Source of the DNA: Verrucomicrobiaceae bacterium
GTDB taxonomy: Bacteria; Verrucomicrobiota; Verrucomicrobiia; Verrucomicrobiales; Verrucomicrobiaceae
Direction: 5' to 3'
Length of the DNA: 64,000 bases
Assembly (NCBI GenBank): GCA_027486585.1
Contig: JAIXOU010000045.1
Span: 1-64,000, forward strand
Positions 54,097-62,860 of this stretch are shown here, in pieces (positions within the stretch are counted from its first letter, which is position 1; the number at the start of each line of letters is the position of its first letter). Below the pieces are notes generated by a model. The model did not search any database. It worked only from the letters and a program-made list of their open reading frames with translations, and was not told where the DNA came from. The position numbers were made by a program, and so were the translations under genes.

Positions 54097-54624
54097 ATGT
54101 TAGAGCACGATCACTTTCTTCCCCACTTCCTCGCAGTCCAGTCGGACCTGCGGGCATTTATCGGGGCGGCGGTGCGTGATCCAGCCACTCGGGAGGATGT
54201 TTTTCAAGAAGTTGCCATGATCCTTTGGAAGAAATTTGAGCGTTATGATCCAGCTAAGCCCTTTGGGGCTTGGGCTCGGGGCATTGCGTCCCGAAAGATC
54301 CTGGAGGATCATCGGATGAAGGGGCGGCTGCCAGAGTCCTGCACGCCAGAGGCGCTGGAGATGCTGTCTGCTGGCTTCATGGCCGATGAGGCTGAGTCTC
54401 CCTGGGAGGCACGGGAAACGGCGCTGAACCAGTGCCTAGATACACTGCCAGAGCGCAGTGCTCGTTTTATCCGCGACCGCTATCATGTGGGCCAACCCAT
54501 GGAGGCGATGGCTGCTGAGGCCGGTCTCTCCGTGGACGCCCTTTACCAAACCCTCAGCCGCCTGCGCCGTCAGTTACGTGACTGCGTGCAGCGTCGGTTG
54601 GGACTCACCCTAGAATCCGAATGA
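54097..54624 (+). CDS. ECF-type RNA polymerase sigma factor
   Basis: A 175-residue sigma-70 family factor of the Rhodopirellula/Verrucomicrobium type. Region 2 contains DLRAFIGAAVRDPATREDVF, QEVAMILWKKFERYDPAKPF and GAWARGIASRKILEDHRMKG; region 4 contains LDTLPERSARFIRDRYHVGQ and the helix-turn-helix MAAEAGLSVDALYQTLSRLR. Its stop overlaps the ATG of the next gene (ATGA), which encodes a membrane protein with an anti-sigma-like N-terminus. No Shine-Dalgarno is seen. Direct TGTCA repeats upstream may allow autoregulation. Confidence 0.92.
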   Translation: MLEHDHFLPHFLAVQSDLRAFIGAAVRDPATREDVFQEVAMILWKKFERYDPAKPFGAWARGIASRKILEDHRMKGRLPESCTPEALEMLSAGFMADEAESPWEARETALNQCLDTLPERSARFIRDRYHVGQPMEAMAAEAGLSVDALYQTLSRLRRQLRDCVQRRLGLTLESE

Positions 54625-56297
54625 AGCCTGACCCCCGCAGCGCCGAGTTTATCACTCTCATTGACCGTTGGCTGGATCAAACCGCCACCGCTGAGGAAGC
54701 CGCACGCCTCTGGCAGGCCGTGGCCGAGTGTCCTCAATGCGCTGCCGCATTGGCTGCTGCGTCCCGTTTTGAATCCCTGTTGGCGGAGGCCGTCAGTGAG
54801 CGGGCCAGTGAGATAAAAATGCTGGCTCCTGCTGTGCGGTCTATTGACCAGAAAGAAACCCAAGCTGCACAGCGTCCGCTCCGCCAAGGGACTGCGCAGA
54901 GTCCGTGGGGTGCCAAGACGCGTCGTTGGGTGGGTGCCGCAGCGGCAGTCCTCGTTGCGGGTCTGGTCAGTGTCTATTTCTGGAATGAGGCCGGCTTTGA
55001 GCGGCCACCTGTCATCGTGCATGAGCTGGTGGGACCGATCCAGCAGCCGCCCCTGAAACTGCCAAAGGCTTCAAACAAGACTGTAGTTTCTGAAGCACCG
55101 AAGATCACAGAGAGCGCAGCCCAAGAGCCTAAAGAGCTGCTCACCGAGCATTTGGATCGTTTTTTCCTGACGGGCGTGTCTCTGGATAATATTCCACTTA
55201 GCCGTGCCATCGGCATTCTCCAAGGGCAGCTTAATGAAGTGAATCGGGATGCAGCGCTGGCGCTGGATCAGCTCCGAGTTCTGGTGCCAACGGGTGCCTC
55301 CCAGCGGCGGATCACCTTTCATAGCGGTCCGATTCCTTTCTTAAAAGCGGTCCGCGCCGTGGCTGCGCTGGCAGGCTGTGAGGTGGAGGTGAGTGAGCCA
55401 CAGATCACCATCACGATCCAGCAGAGCATCTATCCTGAACTGGTGAAAAAGCGCGTGCTATCAGACATGCTGGCAGGTCGTCTCAATGCCAGTGGCAGCC
55501 CGTCGATCAGTGATCCTGATCGGCTAGCAGCTCTGCGTGCAGACGCCGAGTCTCTAGGCGTGAAGCCTGCTATCGATGGCAGCGTCGCCATCACCCGCGG
55601 TCAATGGGAGGCCTTGAAGATGCTGACTGAGACCCGGGATCTTCTGGGTCGCCTGCCCATGCCCAGCTACGCCATCTATGCCGTGCCAGGGAATAATCAG
55701 CCAGCCAGCAATCGCGTACTGACTGCCAAGGAAGTGGACGAGGAGCGCAAAAAGATCGTAGCAGCCAAGTCCGTGCCTTTGATCATTTTCACCCCACAGC
55801 TGGCCTCGCCCACGAATCGAGCCCCCATCCAGTTTTTGCCCTATGGGAACACGGTTTCTTTAACTTTAAACCCAGCCTACGATCCAGGGGCAGACCGCCG
55901 ACAAAACATGGGGCCGCAGCCAAGTGCTGATCCAGTGGTGGTTGCTACGGGCGCGATAGTTGATTCACCACCAGGACAAGGCCAGATAGTGGGTGCAGCC
56001 ACAATTAACACTAACGGAGATGGTTTGGGAAAAGATGGAAACGTCCAGTTTGCTTGGGGCGGTACTAACACATATACCGGCGGCAATACAAACGTTCAGT
56101 CGGGCGCTTTGGTAAACATTGGTTCTGGATATAACATCGTAGCTCGTACGGCCAGCCAGAGCTCCAACTCCACCAATGTTTTTCAGGGAAATGCCCAAGC
56201 TGAAGCGATGGCTATGGCCACTGATCATTCCGCTTCAACGGGTGCTAACCTGATCGTCGTTCCCGTACCACCGCCAACTCCTCCAGCAGCGCCTTGA
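54621..56297 (+). CDS. Membrane anti-sigma-like protein with PATR-like outer motif
   Basis: A 558-residue protein coupled to the sigma gene. Residues 1-60 look like the cytoplasmic FecR/anti-sigma helical domain (DRWLDQTATAEEAARLWQAV, with a CPQC pair). One membrane helix lies at about 102-121. The periplasmic part has an STN-like segment (residues about 180-265: LDNIPLSRAIGILQGQL, ITFHSGPIPFLKAVRAVAAL). Unusually, residues about 477-503 read WGGTNTYTGGNTNVQSGALV, the consensus of an autotransporter-associated beta strand. The end is Ser/Thr/Asn- and Pro-rich, unlike the first half. I infer it holds the sigma factor at the membrane and senses something outside. Confidence 0.75.
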   Translation: MKPDPRSAEFITLIDRWLDQTATAEEAARLWQAVAECPQCAAALAAASRFESLLAEAVSERASEIKMLAPAVRSIDQKETQAAQRPLRQGTAQSPWGAKTRRWVGAAAAVLVAGLVSVYFWNEAGFERPPVIVHELVGPIQQPPLKLPKASNKTVVSEAPKITESAAQEPKELLTEHLDRFFLTGVSLDNIPLSRAIGILQGQLNEVNRDAALALDQLRVLVPTGASQRRITFHSGPIPFLKAVRAVAALAGCEVEVSEPQITITIQQSIYPELVKKRVLSDMLAGRLNASGSPSISDPDRLAALRADAESLGVKPAIDGSVAITRGQWEALKMLTETRDLLGRLPMPSYAIYAVPGNNQPASNRVLTAKEVDEERKKIVAAKSVPLIIFTPQLASPTNRAPIQFLPYGNTVSLTLNPAYDPGADRRQNMGPQPSADPVVVATGAIVDSPPGQGQIVGAATINTNGDGLGKDGNVQFAWGGTNTYTGGNTNVQSGALVNIGSGYNIVARTASQSSNSTNVFQGNAQAEAMAMATDHSASTGANLIVVPVPPPTPPAAP

Positions 56298-56361
56298 GTC
56301 TTTTTTCTTTTCTTGCCAAACCAATCCATCATCTGTAAAACCTTCAATTCCAAGCCCAGCC

Positions 56362-59300
56362 ATGAACCTTAACCGTCTCTCAAAGATCACTGCAGCACTC
56401 TTTTGCCTGAGTGCTCTGATCCAGACCTCCTCAGCTCAGTCAGCGTCCTCAACAGCGGTCGCTGTGCCCTTGCGCTTTACTTTAAAAAGCCGCACGGCCA
56501 CAGTTGCTGTGGAGCGTGGCGTGCAGCAGGTCGTCATCGAGCAAAAAGCTGGCGCTGGCTGGAAGCCGATCAGCGTTTACTATCCTACCGCCAATACCTG
56601 GGCCGCGGTGCGCCGTGTGACCGTGAATCTGCCCTCCTCTATCCCAGCTTCCGAGTTGCGGGCGCAGGGCTATCGTGGAGCCAAGTTCCCATCGCGCTTC
56701 CTGAGAGGCAAACGCAGCTTTGATCGCAAAGATCTCAATGCTAACAATGGCATGCTTTCCCTGAATTCAGGTGGCCCTCTCATGATGAGTAATGCCACTG
56801 GCACAGTCACCGCTGTTGCCGATTCAAGAGCTACGACGGCTCAAGCAGTCGAGTCGGACATCTGGCAGATTGTGGGAGATCAGGTGTATTTCTTCAATCA
56901 ATACCGCGGTCTGCAAATCCTAGATCTGAGTGATCCGACACTGCCCGTGCGCGTGGGCAGCCTGCGTCTGCCAGCCAGTGGCGAGCAGATGTTCCTGCTG
57001 GATCAGGCTGGATCGACCGTCGCTCTTCTCGGCCGCTCCAATGACAAAGCTCGTCAAGGTGCTGCCACTGTCTGGCTCATTCGCGTGACCGCTGGCGTGC
57101 CTGCTTTGATCGGAGAAGTGCCGCTGGAAGGTGCCATCACAGATACTCGCCTGATCGGCACGACACTGCACGTTCTTTGCAGCGTCTGGTCACAGAACTC
57201 CAGCACTTGGAATCCTGAATCAGTCCTCACTAGCGTGGATCTTTCCAACATCGACGCGCCGCAAAGACTCGGCACCCTACGTTTCCCTGGTTGGCCGTCG
57301 GCTCTACAGGCGGCTGAAGGTCATCTGATGATCGGCACGTCCCGCTCGTCTGGTTATGGTTCAAACGTTCACGTCATTGATGTTGCTGCGGCTCCAGCCT
57401 TGGTAAAGACGCTCACGCCGCGTGGTCAGATTCAAGACAAGTTCAAAATGAACATCGTTAATGGTGCCGTGGTGACCGTCTCCCTTGATTGGCAGAATTG
57501 GTCAAATCGTCAGACATGGGTGGAAACTTTCCCGCTCGCCGGAAGCACCGTCACGACCTTATCCGCTATTGAGCTGCTGAGCGCCCGCAATGAGCAGCTG
57601 CACGCCACTCGTTTTGATGGAGATCGCTTGTATGTCGTGACCTTCCGTAACACCGATCCACTCTTCATCGTGGACATCGCCGATCCCTCAGCTCTGGTGC
57701 TTTCAGGTGAGCTCGAGGTGCCAGGCTGGAGCACCTATCTAGAGCCTCTTGGAGATCGCCTTCTTGCTGTCGGTGTGGAGGACTGGCGCGTCACGGTCTC
57801 ACTCTTTGATGTGACAGATGTTACCGCCCCGACCCTGCTCTCACGCCTGCCTCTAGGCGCTGAAGGCACCCACAGCTGGAGCGAAGCCAACTATGATGAG
57901 AAAGCGGTCGAGTATCTACCTGATCAGGGTGTGGTCATGGTGCCATTTCAAACGTGGGGCTGGGGAGCGGGTGGTGGACAGAAAGCCATCCAGATCGTTA
58001 ATGTCGGAACAGATGCCCTCACCATGGGCACCACGATCAATCATAGCTTTAATCCCCGCCGTGGCAGCTGGATTGCTGGTCACTTTGTCACCATCTCAGG
58101 TCAGGAGCTGCTCGTGCATGGCACAGATGCCACAGACACCGCCCCAGAGGTCACTTTGTCGCTAGCTTGGCGTACGGACCGAGTGGTGCCATTTGGAGAT
58201 TACCTGGTGCAGATTGAAGATGGTAGCACTGGCTGGTACGGTGGTTGGTTCATCCGCAGCATCGGCAGCACAGGTGGAACTTCGGCTAAGCTGCGCATCT
58301 CTCCTGCTAGTGATCCTGATTCACTCCTGCAAAGCGTCGATCTAGGTGCTGGTCGGGTGGTCGGTGTGACTCAGAAAGACAATCGCCTCTATCTGGCCCA
58401 ATGGGTGCCTGCTGCGGATAGTGCACCACAGAGCTTACGCACAGTCGTTCTAGAGCTTGGCGCACCACCCACAGTGACGGAAGTTAGCCGAGTGGAGCAT
58501 GATCTAACTGGGCTCAGCGAATACCAGATGAATCTCGATTCTGTTCAGCCGCTTTGGACAAGTGCCCAAACACTCGTCTGGTATATCCCAATGCAGATGC
58601 AGCGCTGGTGGGGTTGGTGGGGGCCCGTTTATGCAATTAACAACATCCGGCCTGCCGTCATTTCCTTGAATACGACCGCTGCCGCCCCCCTACGAGTAGC
58701 AGCCAATACAACGGCACCCATCCTCTCCATAACTAATCCAGCTGCCGTCCTATGTCCGCTGAGTGTAGGTGCCTCAGGCATTACCGCTGCTCAAGCTCAG
58801 TCAGTGAATGTCAGAGGCAGTCTGCGTGGCACTAGCCGCGCCTTTGTTGAAGCAGGCTTCATTTACTTCAGCTATGATACTGCTGTAGAGCCTGTGGCCA
58901 ACACAGTTAGCACAACCACGCTTTCTCAAGGCGCTGCTTCTTTCACCATCAAATCGGTGGCCCTCAGCTCAGTCATTTATCCCTATTACAACTACGACTG
59001 GCGTGTGGCCTCATGGCTGCAAGTGGTGGACTGGCGTGCAGCTGAGCCTGTGCTTCGTGATCCAGTTTCAATCCCAGGTCAGTTGTTGAGTGTCGCTCAG
59101 GCAGATGCTCAGGGGGCCGTGATTCTGACCAATTCTGATCAGCAAATCAGCACGGCCGGCAGCGCTACACGTGTGATCCAGGCCAGTGGCTATGATGGCG
59201 TCAGCGCTTGGCAGCTGGACAACTACATCACCGCGACTCCTTTTTACTCTGCTAGCACCACTGACGGCACACGCCTTTATCTTGCAAAGGAAGCAGGAAG

Positions 59301-59613
59301 CAAAGGCGTAGTAGGAGTCGGTTACAATAGCATCACGGGTCGCTTAGCCCAGATCAATTCATGGACTACCACAGAAGTGCCATCCTTGTTGAATGTGATT
59401 AGCGGCCACGTTTTAGCCAGCAGCTACGGCAATCTGGAAGTCGCTAGTATCGCCGCCGCTACAGGTGTGCTGACACCCGTTGCCTCCTTTGATACACCGA
59501 CCAATCTTTGGCTCCAAGTCAATCGTGCCGTCTTCACACCGAATTTGGATCTCTGGATTCCTGCTGCAGATTATGGTGTCGAGTTTCTTCAGCGCAGCTC
59601 ATTGGCTCCTTAA
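56362..59613 (+). CDS. Exported beta-propeller protein (PF09826-like)
   Basis: A 1,083-residue protein with a signal peptide (LSKITAALFCLSALIQTSSA). Its core resembles the secreted beta-propeller domain of archaeal and bacterial surface proteins: YRGLQILDLSDPTLPVRVGS, GQIQDKFKMNIVNGAVVTVS, FDGDRLYVVTFRNTDPLFIV, VPGWSTYLEPLGDRLLAVGV and VVMVPFQ. Two propellers or one large one may be present, as similar strands recur in 600-1,050. A Trp-rich patch (MQRWWGWWGPVYAI) lies near 750. It follows the anti-sigma-like gene by 64 bases on the same strand, so it is a likely member of the same unit. No anchor or barrel is visible. Confidence 0.75.
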   Translation: MNLNRLSKITAALFCLSALIQTSSAQSASSTAVAVPLRFTLKSRTATVAVERGVQQVVIEQKAGAGWKPISVYYPTANTWAAVRRVTVNLPSSIPASELRAQGYRGAKFPSRFLRGKRSFDRKDLNANNGMLSLNSGGPLMMSNATGTVTAVADSRATTAQAVESDIWQIVGDQVYFFNQYRGLQILDLSDPTLPVRVGSLRLPASGEQMFLLDQAGSTVALLGRSNDKARQGAATVWLIRVTAGVPALIGEVPLEGAITDTRLIGTTLHVLCSVWSQNSSTWNPESVLTSVDLSNIDAPQRLGTLRFPGWPSALQAAEGHLMIGTSRSSGYGSNVHVIDVAAAPALVKTLTPRGQIQDKFKMNIVNGAVVTVSLDWQNWSNRQTWVETFPLAGSTVTTLSAIELLSARNEQLHATRFDGDRLYVVTFRNTDPLFIVDIADPSALVLSGELEVPGWSTYLEPLGDRLLAVGVEDWRVTVSLFDVTDVTAPTLLSRLPLGAEGTHSWSEANYDEKAVEYLPDQGVVMVPFQTWGWGAGGGQKAIQIVNVGTDALTMGTTINHSFNPRRGSWIAGHFVTISGQELLVHGTDATDTAPEVTLSLAWRTDRVVPFGDYLVQIEDGSTGWYGGWFIRSIGSTGGTSAKLRISPASDPDSLLQSVDLGAGRVVGVTQKDNRLYLAQWVPAADSAPQSLRTVVLELGAPPTVTEVSRVEHDLTGLSEYQMNLDSVQPLWTSAQTLVWYIPMQMQRWWGWWGPVYAINNIRPAVISLNTTAAAPLRVAANTTAPILSITNPAAVLCPLSVGASGITAAQAQSVNVRGSLRGTSRAFVEAGFIYFSYDTAVEPVANTVSTTTLSQGAASFTIKSVALSSVIYPYYNYDWRVASWLQVVDWRAAEPVLRDPVSIPGQLLSVAQADAQGAVILTNSDQQISTAGSATRVIQASGYDGVSAWQLDNYITATPFYSASTTDGTRLYLAKEAGSKGVVGVGYNSITGRLAQINSWTTTEVPSLLNVISGHVLASSYGNLEVASIAAATGVLTPVASFDTPTNLWLQVNRAVFTPNLDLWIPAADYGVEFLQRSSLAP

Positions 59614-59639
59614 CCCATTTGGTTAACTCGCTAGAGTGG

Positions 59640-59675
59640 AAAGGCCTCCCAAGATTTTTTTTGGAGGCCTTTTCT
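59640..59675 (+). terminator. Rho-independent terminator after the propeller gene
   Basis: AAAGGCCTCC and GGAGGCCTTT form a perfect 10-bp stem around a 13-base T-rich loop, followed by a short T-rich run (TTTTCTTT). It lies 27 bases after the stop codon. Confidence 0.85.
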
Positions 59676-59705
59676 TTGGCCGATGAGGAGATCATTATGC
59701 TCAAC

Positions 59706-59743
59706 AAAAAGCCCCGCAGCTCTTTCACGGAGCACTGCGGGGC
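59706..59743 (-). terminator. Rho-independent terminator of the HU gene
   Basis: On the reverse strand GCCCCGCAG pairs perfectly with CTGCGGGGC (9 bp), with a further 3-bp inner stem CTC/GAG, followed by TTTTTG. It begins 24 bases after the HU stop codon. Confidence 0.88.
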
Positions 59744-59766
59744 ATAGCTTTATCAAGCTTGAAGGA

Positions 59767-60042
59767 TTACAGAGAAGCCTTCAGAGCGGAGGAAGCAACG
59801 AAACGGACGCTCTTGGAAGCTTTGATCTTCATGGATGCGCCAGTCTTTGGGTTGCGACCTGTGCGAGCTGCACGCTTAGCGACCTTGAAGGTGCCAAAGC
59901 CGATGAGCTGCACGCTACCGTCTTTCTTCACGCCCTTCGCGATTGCGGAGAGAACAGCTTCAAGAGCTTCGCCTGTGGCGCGCTTGGTGACTTCACCGCC
60001 GAGGTTTTTTTGGATGAGTTCGAGGAGTTGGGCTTTGTTCAT
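59767..60042 (-). CDS. HU-family DNA-binding protein
   Basis: A 91-residue HU/IHF-fold protein that bends and compacts DNA. It has the N-terminal helices MNKAQLLELIQKNLGGEVTK and the conserved arm region IGFGTFKVAKRAARTGRNPK, with TGASMKIKASKSVRF closing the beta-ribbon. It keeps the GF-x-F and RxGRNP signatures of HU. Monocistronic, with a good promoter upstream and a strong terminator downstream, which fits a highly expressed nucleoid protein. No Shine-Dalgarno is visible. Confidence 0.95.
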   Translation of the reverse strand: MNKAQLLELIQKNLGGEVTKRATGEALEAVLSAIAKGVKKDGSVQLIGFGTFKVAKRAARTGRNPKTGASMKIKASKSVRFVASSALKASL

Positions 60043-60115
60043 GCTATTATTTTCGGTTGTTGCTGGTATTGATGCTCAGGCATTTCCGCCATGGGATTAA
60101 ACGGAATTGTCATTG

Positions 60116-60145
60116 ATTAAAAGGCTATTCAGGCCTTTCCGTCAA
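60116..60145 (-). promoter_or_regulatory. Sigma-70-type promoter of the HU gene
   Basis: On the reverse strand TTGACG (60140-60145) and TTTAAT (60116-60121) are separated by 18 bases, matching the consensus at five of six positions each. The leader to the HU start would be about 65 bases. Confidence 0.55.
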
Positions 60146-60183
60146 ACATAAAATATTCACAAAACCTGCGACTAGGCTGTTCC

Positions 60184-60753
60184 ATGAGTTACCCCAATTT
60201 GAAAAACCTCTTGATTCCTGACTTCAACCCTTCCGTGCACCAGTCTGCATTCCTTGCTCCAGGCTGTTCCGTGCTCGGTTCAGTGGAGTTAAACGCTGAG
60301 TCAAGCATTTGGTTCGGCGCGGTTTTGCGCGGTGATATTAATTCCATCATTATCGGCGCTCAGTCTAACGTTCAGGATGGTTGTGTGCTGCATGTGAGCG
60401 ACGATTTCCCCTGCATTTTAGGGGAACGCGTGACGGTTGGGCATCGGGCCGTGGTTCATGCCTGCACCGTTGGTGATGAAGTTCTCATTGGCATGGGTGC
60501 CATCATTTTAGATGGTGCCGTCATCGGTGCCCGCAGCATTGTGGCCGCAGGTTCATTGGTCACCAAGGGGATGCAAGTGCCGGAAGGATCATTGGTTATG
60601 GGCTCGCCAGCACGGGTCGTCCGCCCCCTCACCGAGGCTGAACAACAAGCCAACGCTCAACTAGCTTTAAAATATGTCGCCATCTCAAGGCGCTATCTTG
60701 AATTGGATGTCTCGTCGCTATTGGCCCAAGCTTCCAACGCTCCCTCAACTTAG
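60184..60753 (+). CDS. Gamma-class carbonic anhydrase-like protein
   Basis: A 189-residue left-handed beta-helix protein of the gamma-carbonic anhydrase/PaaY group. The three zinc ligands are at His70 (DGCVLHV), His87 and His92 (VGHRAVVHAC), the exact H-16-H-4-H pattern of the family. VLRGDINSIIIG and SNVQDG before them are also conserved. A C-terminal helix (EAEQQANAQLALKYVAISRR) caps the trimer. It may hydrate CO2, though many relatives are weak enzymes. Divergent from HU; nothing else is in its transcription unit. Confidence 0.9.
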   Translation: MSYPNLKNLLIPDFNPSVHQSAFLAPGCSVLGSVELNAESSIWFGAVLRGDINSIIIGAQSNVQDGCVLHVSDDFPCILGERVTVGHRAVVHACTVGDEVLIGMGAIILDGAVIGARSIVAAGSLVTKGMQVPEGSLVMGSPARVVRPLTEAEQQANAQLALKYVAISRRYLELDVSSLLAQASNAPST

Positions 60754-61043
60754 GCAGTGCTTTAAAACGGAGGTGCTTGGCGTCGGCAGAGATCGGACTT
60801 TTTGTGGTCCTAACCCAACCAATAGTCCTCTAACTAACTGGGCTGGAGTTACGTGCATTTCCGCACGCCATGGGTGATATGAGACTGTTCGTGATTCGAG
60901 TTTCTAATCGCAGGATTAGCAGAATTAGCAGGAATTGGTTCTGACCTGTAAATGGAGTGTCCAGTTGCTTTATTGTCTCCGACTCATACGGCTAAAGTTA
61001 CTCTTCGTTCCACATCCTGCGCGTCGTGGATTGATCGCTAGAT
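60754..61043. other. Intergenic stretch after the carbonic anhydrase gene
   Basis: About 290 bases between convergent genes with no credible ORF. The only local structure I see is a short near-tandem repeat, GATTAGCAGAATTAGCAGG, near 60,915-60,933. No clear hairpin terminator is visible. Confidence 0.5.
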
Positions 61044-61781
61044 TCAGAAATGGCCTCTCTTTGCAGACGGTCGCGGCTTCATGGACAAGTAGTCTTTTCT
61101 TGTCTTTTCGGGAAGTTTTTCAAGGGCGTAGCGCAGCATGGTGCGCGGCATTTGAGCGGCGGTTGAGTCCAGAAAGATTTGCAGCGCCTTCACATCGCGT
61201 TTGCCGACCTCACGGAGCATCCAGCCGCAGGCTTTGTGCATGAGATCGTGCGGATGGGACAAAAAGAGGGCGCTGAGTCTGAGGGTGTCGGCGAAGTCTC
61301 CTGCGCGGATGAACGCCTGCGTGGCAAGGACGGCAATGCGCTGTTCCCAGAGACTGGTCGAGGCGGCGAGGGTATCGAGCACGGAGCGATCTCGCTTGAG
61401 CAACCAAGCACCGAGGATGTGCGGGGCGCTGCTATCGACGAGGTCCCAGTTGTTGATCCATTTCGTGTTGGCGAGGTAGAGGCTGATGATGCGCTGCTGA
61501 GTGGCGGTGTCCTTTTTTGCCCGACAGAATCGACGTCCGAGCACCAGCAGGGCGAGGAGCCGTTCTTCATGCCATTCGGAGCGCATGAGGTCCAAAACGT
61601 CCACCTCACTGAGTTCATCGGTGTGGGGAAGGTCCGCACGGAGTTGTGGCACTTTGAGTCCGAGAAAGCGATCTCCTTCGCCATAGTCGCCGGGGCCTGT
61701 TTTGAAGAATCGCCGAGCGATGGCCGCTTGTTCGGGAGTCGCGGCTTGGCGTAGCTTGTGACGGAGGTCGGGGAGGTTCAT
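61044..61781 (-). CDS. AlkD-like DNA alkylation repair protein
   Basis: A 245-residue HEAT-like repeat DNA glycosylase of the AlkD family, which removes alkylated bases. Key motifs: FLGLKVPQLR, SEWHEERLLALLVLGRRF, the active-site stretch KWINNWDLVDSSAPHILG with Trp112, Asp113 and Asp116, WEQRIAVLATQAFIR, and the late HDLMHKACGWMLREVGKRD. The ATG at 61781 is supported by an ATGA overlap with the stop of the upstream PH-domain gene. It is the last gene of a five-gene reverse unit. Confidence 0.92.
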   Translation of the reverse strand: MNLPDLRHKLRQAATPEQAAIARRFFKTGPGDYGEGDRFLGLKVPQLRADLPHTDELSEVDVLDLMRSEWHEERLLALLVLGRRFCRAKKDTATQQRIISLYLANTKWINNWDLVDSSAPHILGAWLLKRDRSVLDTLAASTSLWEQRIAVLATQAFIRAGDFADTLRLSALFLSHPHDLMHKACGWMLREVGKRDVKALQIFLDSTAAQMPRTMLRYALEKLPEKTRKDYLSMKPRPSAKRGHF

Positions 61782-62281
61782 GGGTGGCAAGATTGCTTCC
61801 TCATCAGTTCGCTTACAAAGCGCTCCGGCTCATCCGGCGTTAGCACGATGGTTTTTCCACTCAGGCGCAAGACCACAGTGCGGTGAATGTCGGTGGCGTA
61901 GGCGCGATAGGAACCCAGTGTGCGGTTGTGATACCAGCCAGTGAAGGAAAAGAGACCGCCGTTGCCAAAGCTACGGAGGCTGTGGCGCAGGATGTCGGGC
62001 TGATACTCGGCGGATTCGAGGCCCTGTCGCAATAGTTTGGTTTTCCAGCAGAGGCGGTGAATGAGGATGGCCTCTGGCGTGAGACTGTAACCACGCACGG
62101 TGCAGAGTGCGGCACCGATGAGCAGCGCCAGTGGCAGCACGCCGAACCAAAAGTCGAGGCTACGAAAATCGCCGAAGGCCAGTGCATGCCTTTCTTGAAT
62201 AGCGACGCCTACACAGATCAGCGCGGCCGCCACGCTGATGATTCGTAACAGAGTGCTCCAAGTGGCTCGGTAGTGCGTCAT
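61778..62281 (-). CDS. Membrane PH-domain protein
   Basis: A 167-residue protein with two N-terminal membrane helices (LLRIISVAAALICVGVAI and DFWFGVLPLALLIGAALCTV) followed by a bacterial pleckstrin-homology-like domain: YSLTPEAILIHRLCWKTKL, FSFTGWYHNRTLGSYRAYAT, and TVVLRLSGKTIVLTPDEPERFV. Similar proteins are often encoded beside DUF1648 proteins in Gram-positive and other bacteria. Role unknown, inner membrane. Translationally coupled to alkD and 36 bases after the DUF1648 gene. Confidence 0.78.
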   Translation of the reverse strand: MTHYRATWSTLLRIISVAAALICVGVAIQERHALAFGDFRSLDFWFGVLPLALLIGAALCTVRGYSLTPEAILIHRLCWKTKLLRQGLESAEYQPDILRHSLRSFGNGGLFSFTGWYHNRTLGSYRAYATDIHRTVVLRLSGKTIVLTPDEPERFVSELMRKQSCHP

Positions 62282-62317
62282 GATGCGGTGCGTTATGAGT
62301 GAACTTTCAAACCTGGC

Positions 62318-62848
62318 TCAGTTACCGGATGGATTATTTGGATCCGAAGGAATGCGGCTGAATCGAATGAGCAGCGCTGCGATCAAGATCGGCGAACCTA
62401 GAATGGCGACGGCGAGAAGGATGTTCATGGCCTGGGAGTCGAGGTGCGGTGGCTGGCGTTGATTGGCGAGGAAGAGCTGGTGGTCGAAAAAAGTGGCCCA
62501 GATGAGCTCGGAGGCGGCGAACCAGCGTGACCAGCTGCGCAGGTACTGGCAGGCGATTTGGAAGTTCGCGGGCTGCCGCCAATACTCCGGGTTCGGCACA
62601 TTGATGACGTGAGGTGGTAGCCGGTGCATGAAGCTGATCAAACCAACGATGAAGACTGCGGTGCCGAGATGCAGCGGTAAGGTGCCCAAACCCCAAGCAC
62701 CTCTCAAGTGCCAACCGTTGGCACGGCCCGCCATGTCAAAGTGGCTGGCGATGCGTGCTGGAAGATCCGGCGTGAAGTCGAGATGCAGTTTCACCAGCGC
62801 CCCTGCCGCCAGCAGGAGGACGATCCAGGAGAGAAGGCCTTTTTTCAT
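62318..62848 (-). CDS. DUF1648-domain membrane protein
   Basis: A 176-residue protein with about four membrane helices. The DUF1648 signature follows the first helix: LPARIASHFDMAGRANGWHL, matching the LPxxIPxHFdxxGxpdgW pattern shared with SdpI immunity-type proteins. The middle part (YWRQPANFQIACQYLRSWSR) is soluble and Trp/Arg rich. Function unknown. It lies 12 bases after the YIP1-like gene on the same strand. Confidence 0.8.
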   Translation of the reverse strand: MKKGLLSWIVLLLAAGALVKLHLDFTPDLPARIASHFDMAGRANGWHLRGAWGLGTLPLHLGTAVFIVGLISFMHRLPPHVINVPNPEYWRQPANFQIACQYLRSWSRWFAASELIWATFFDHQLFLANQRQPPHLDSQAMNILLAVAILGSPILIAALLIRFSRIPSDPNNPSGN

Positions 62849-62860
62849 GATCGCTGCTGG

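Noticed and set aside
60900-60940. Short repeat ATTAGCAGAATTAGCAG as a mobile-element end
   Set aside because: Only one local copy was noticed, without inverted partners or target duplication.
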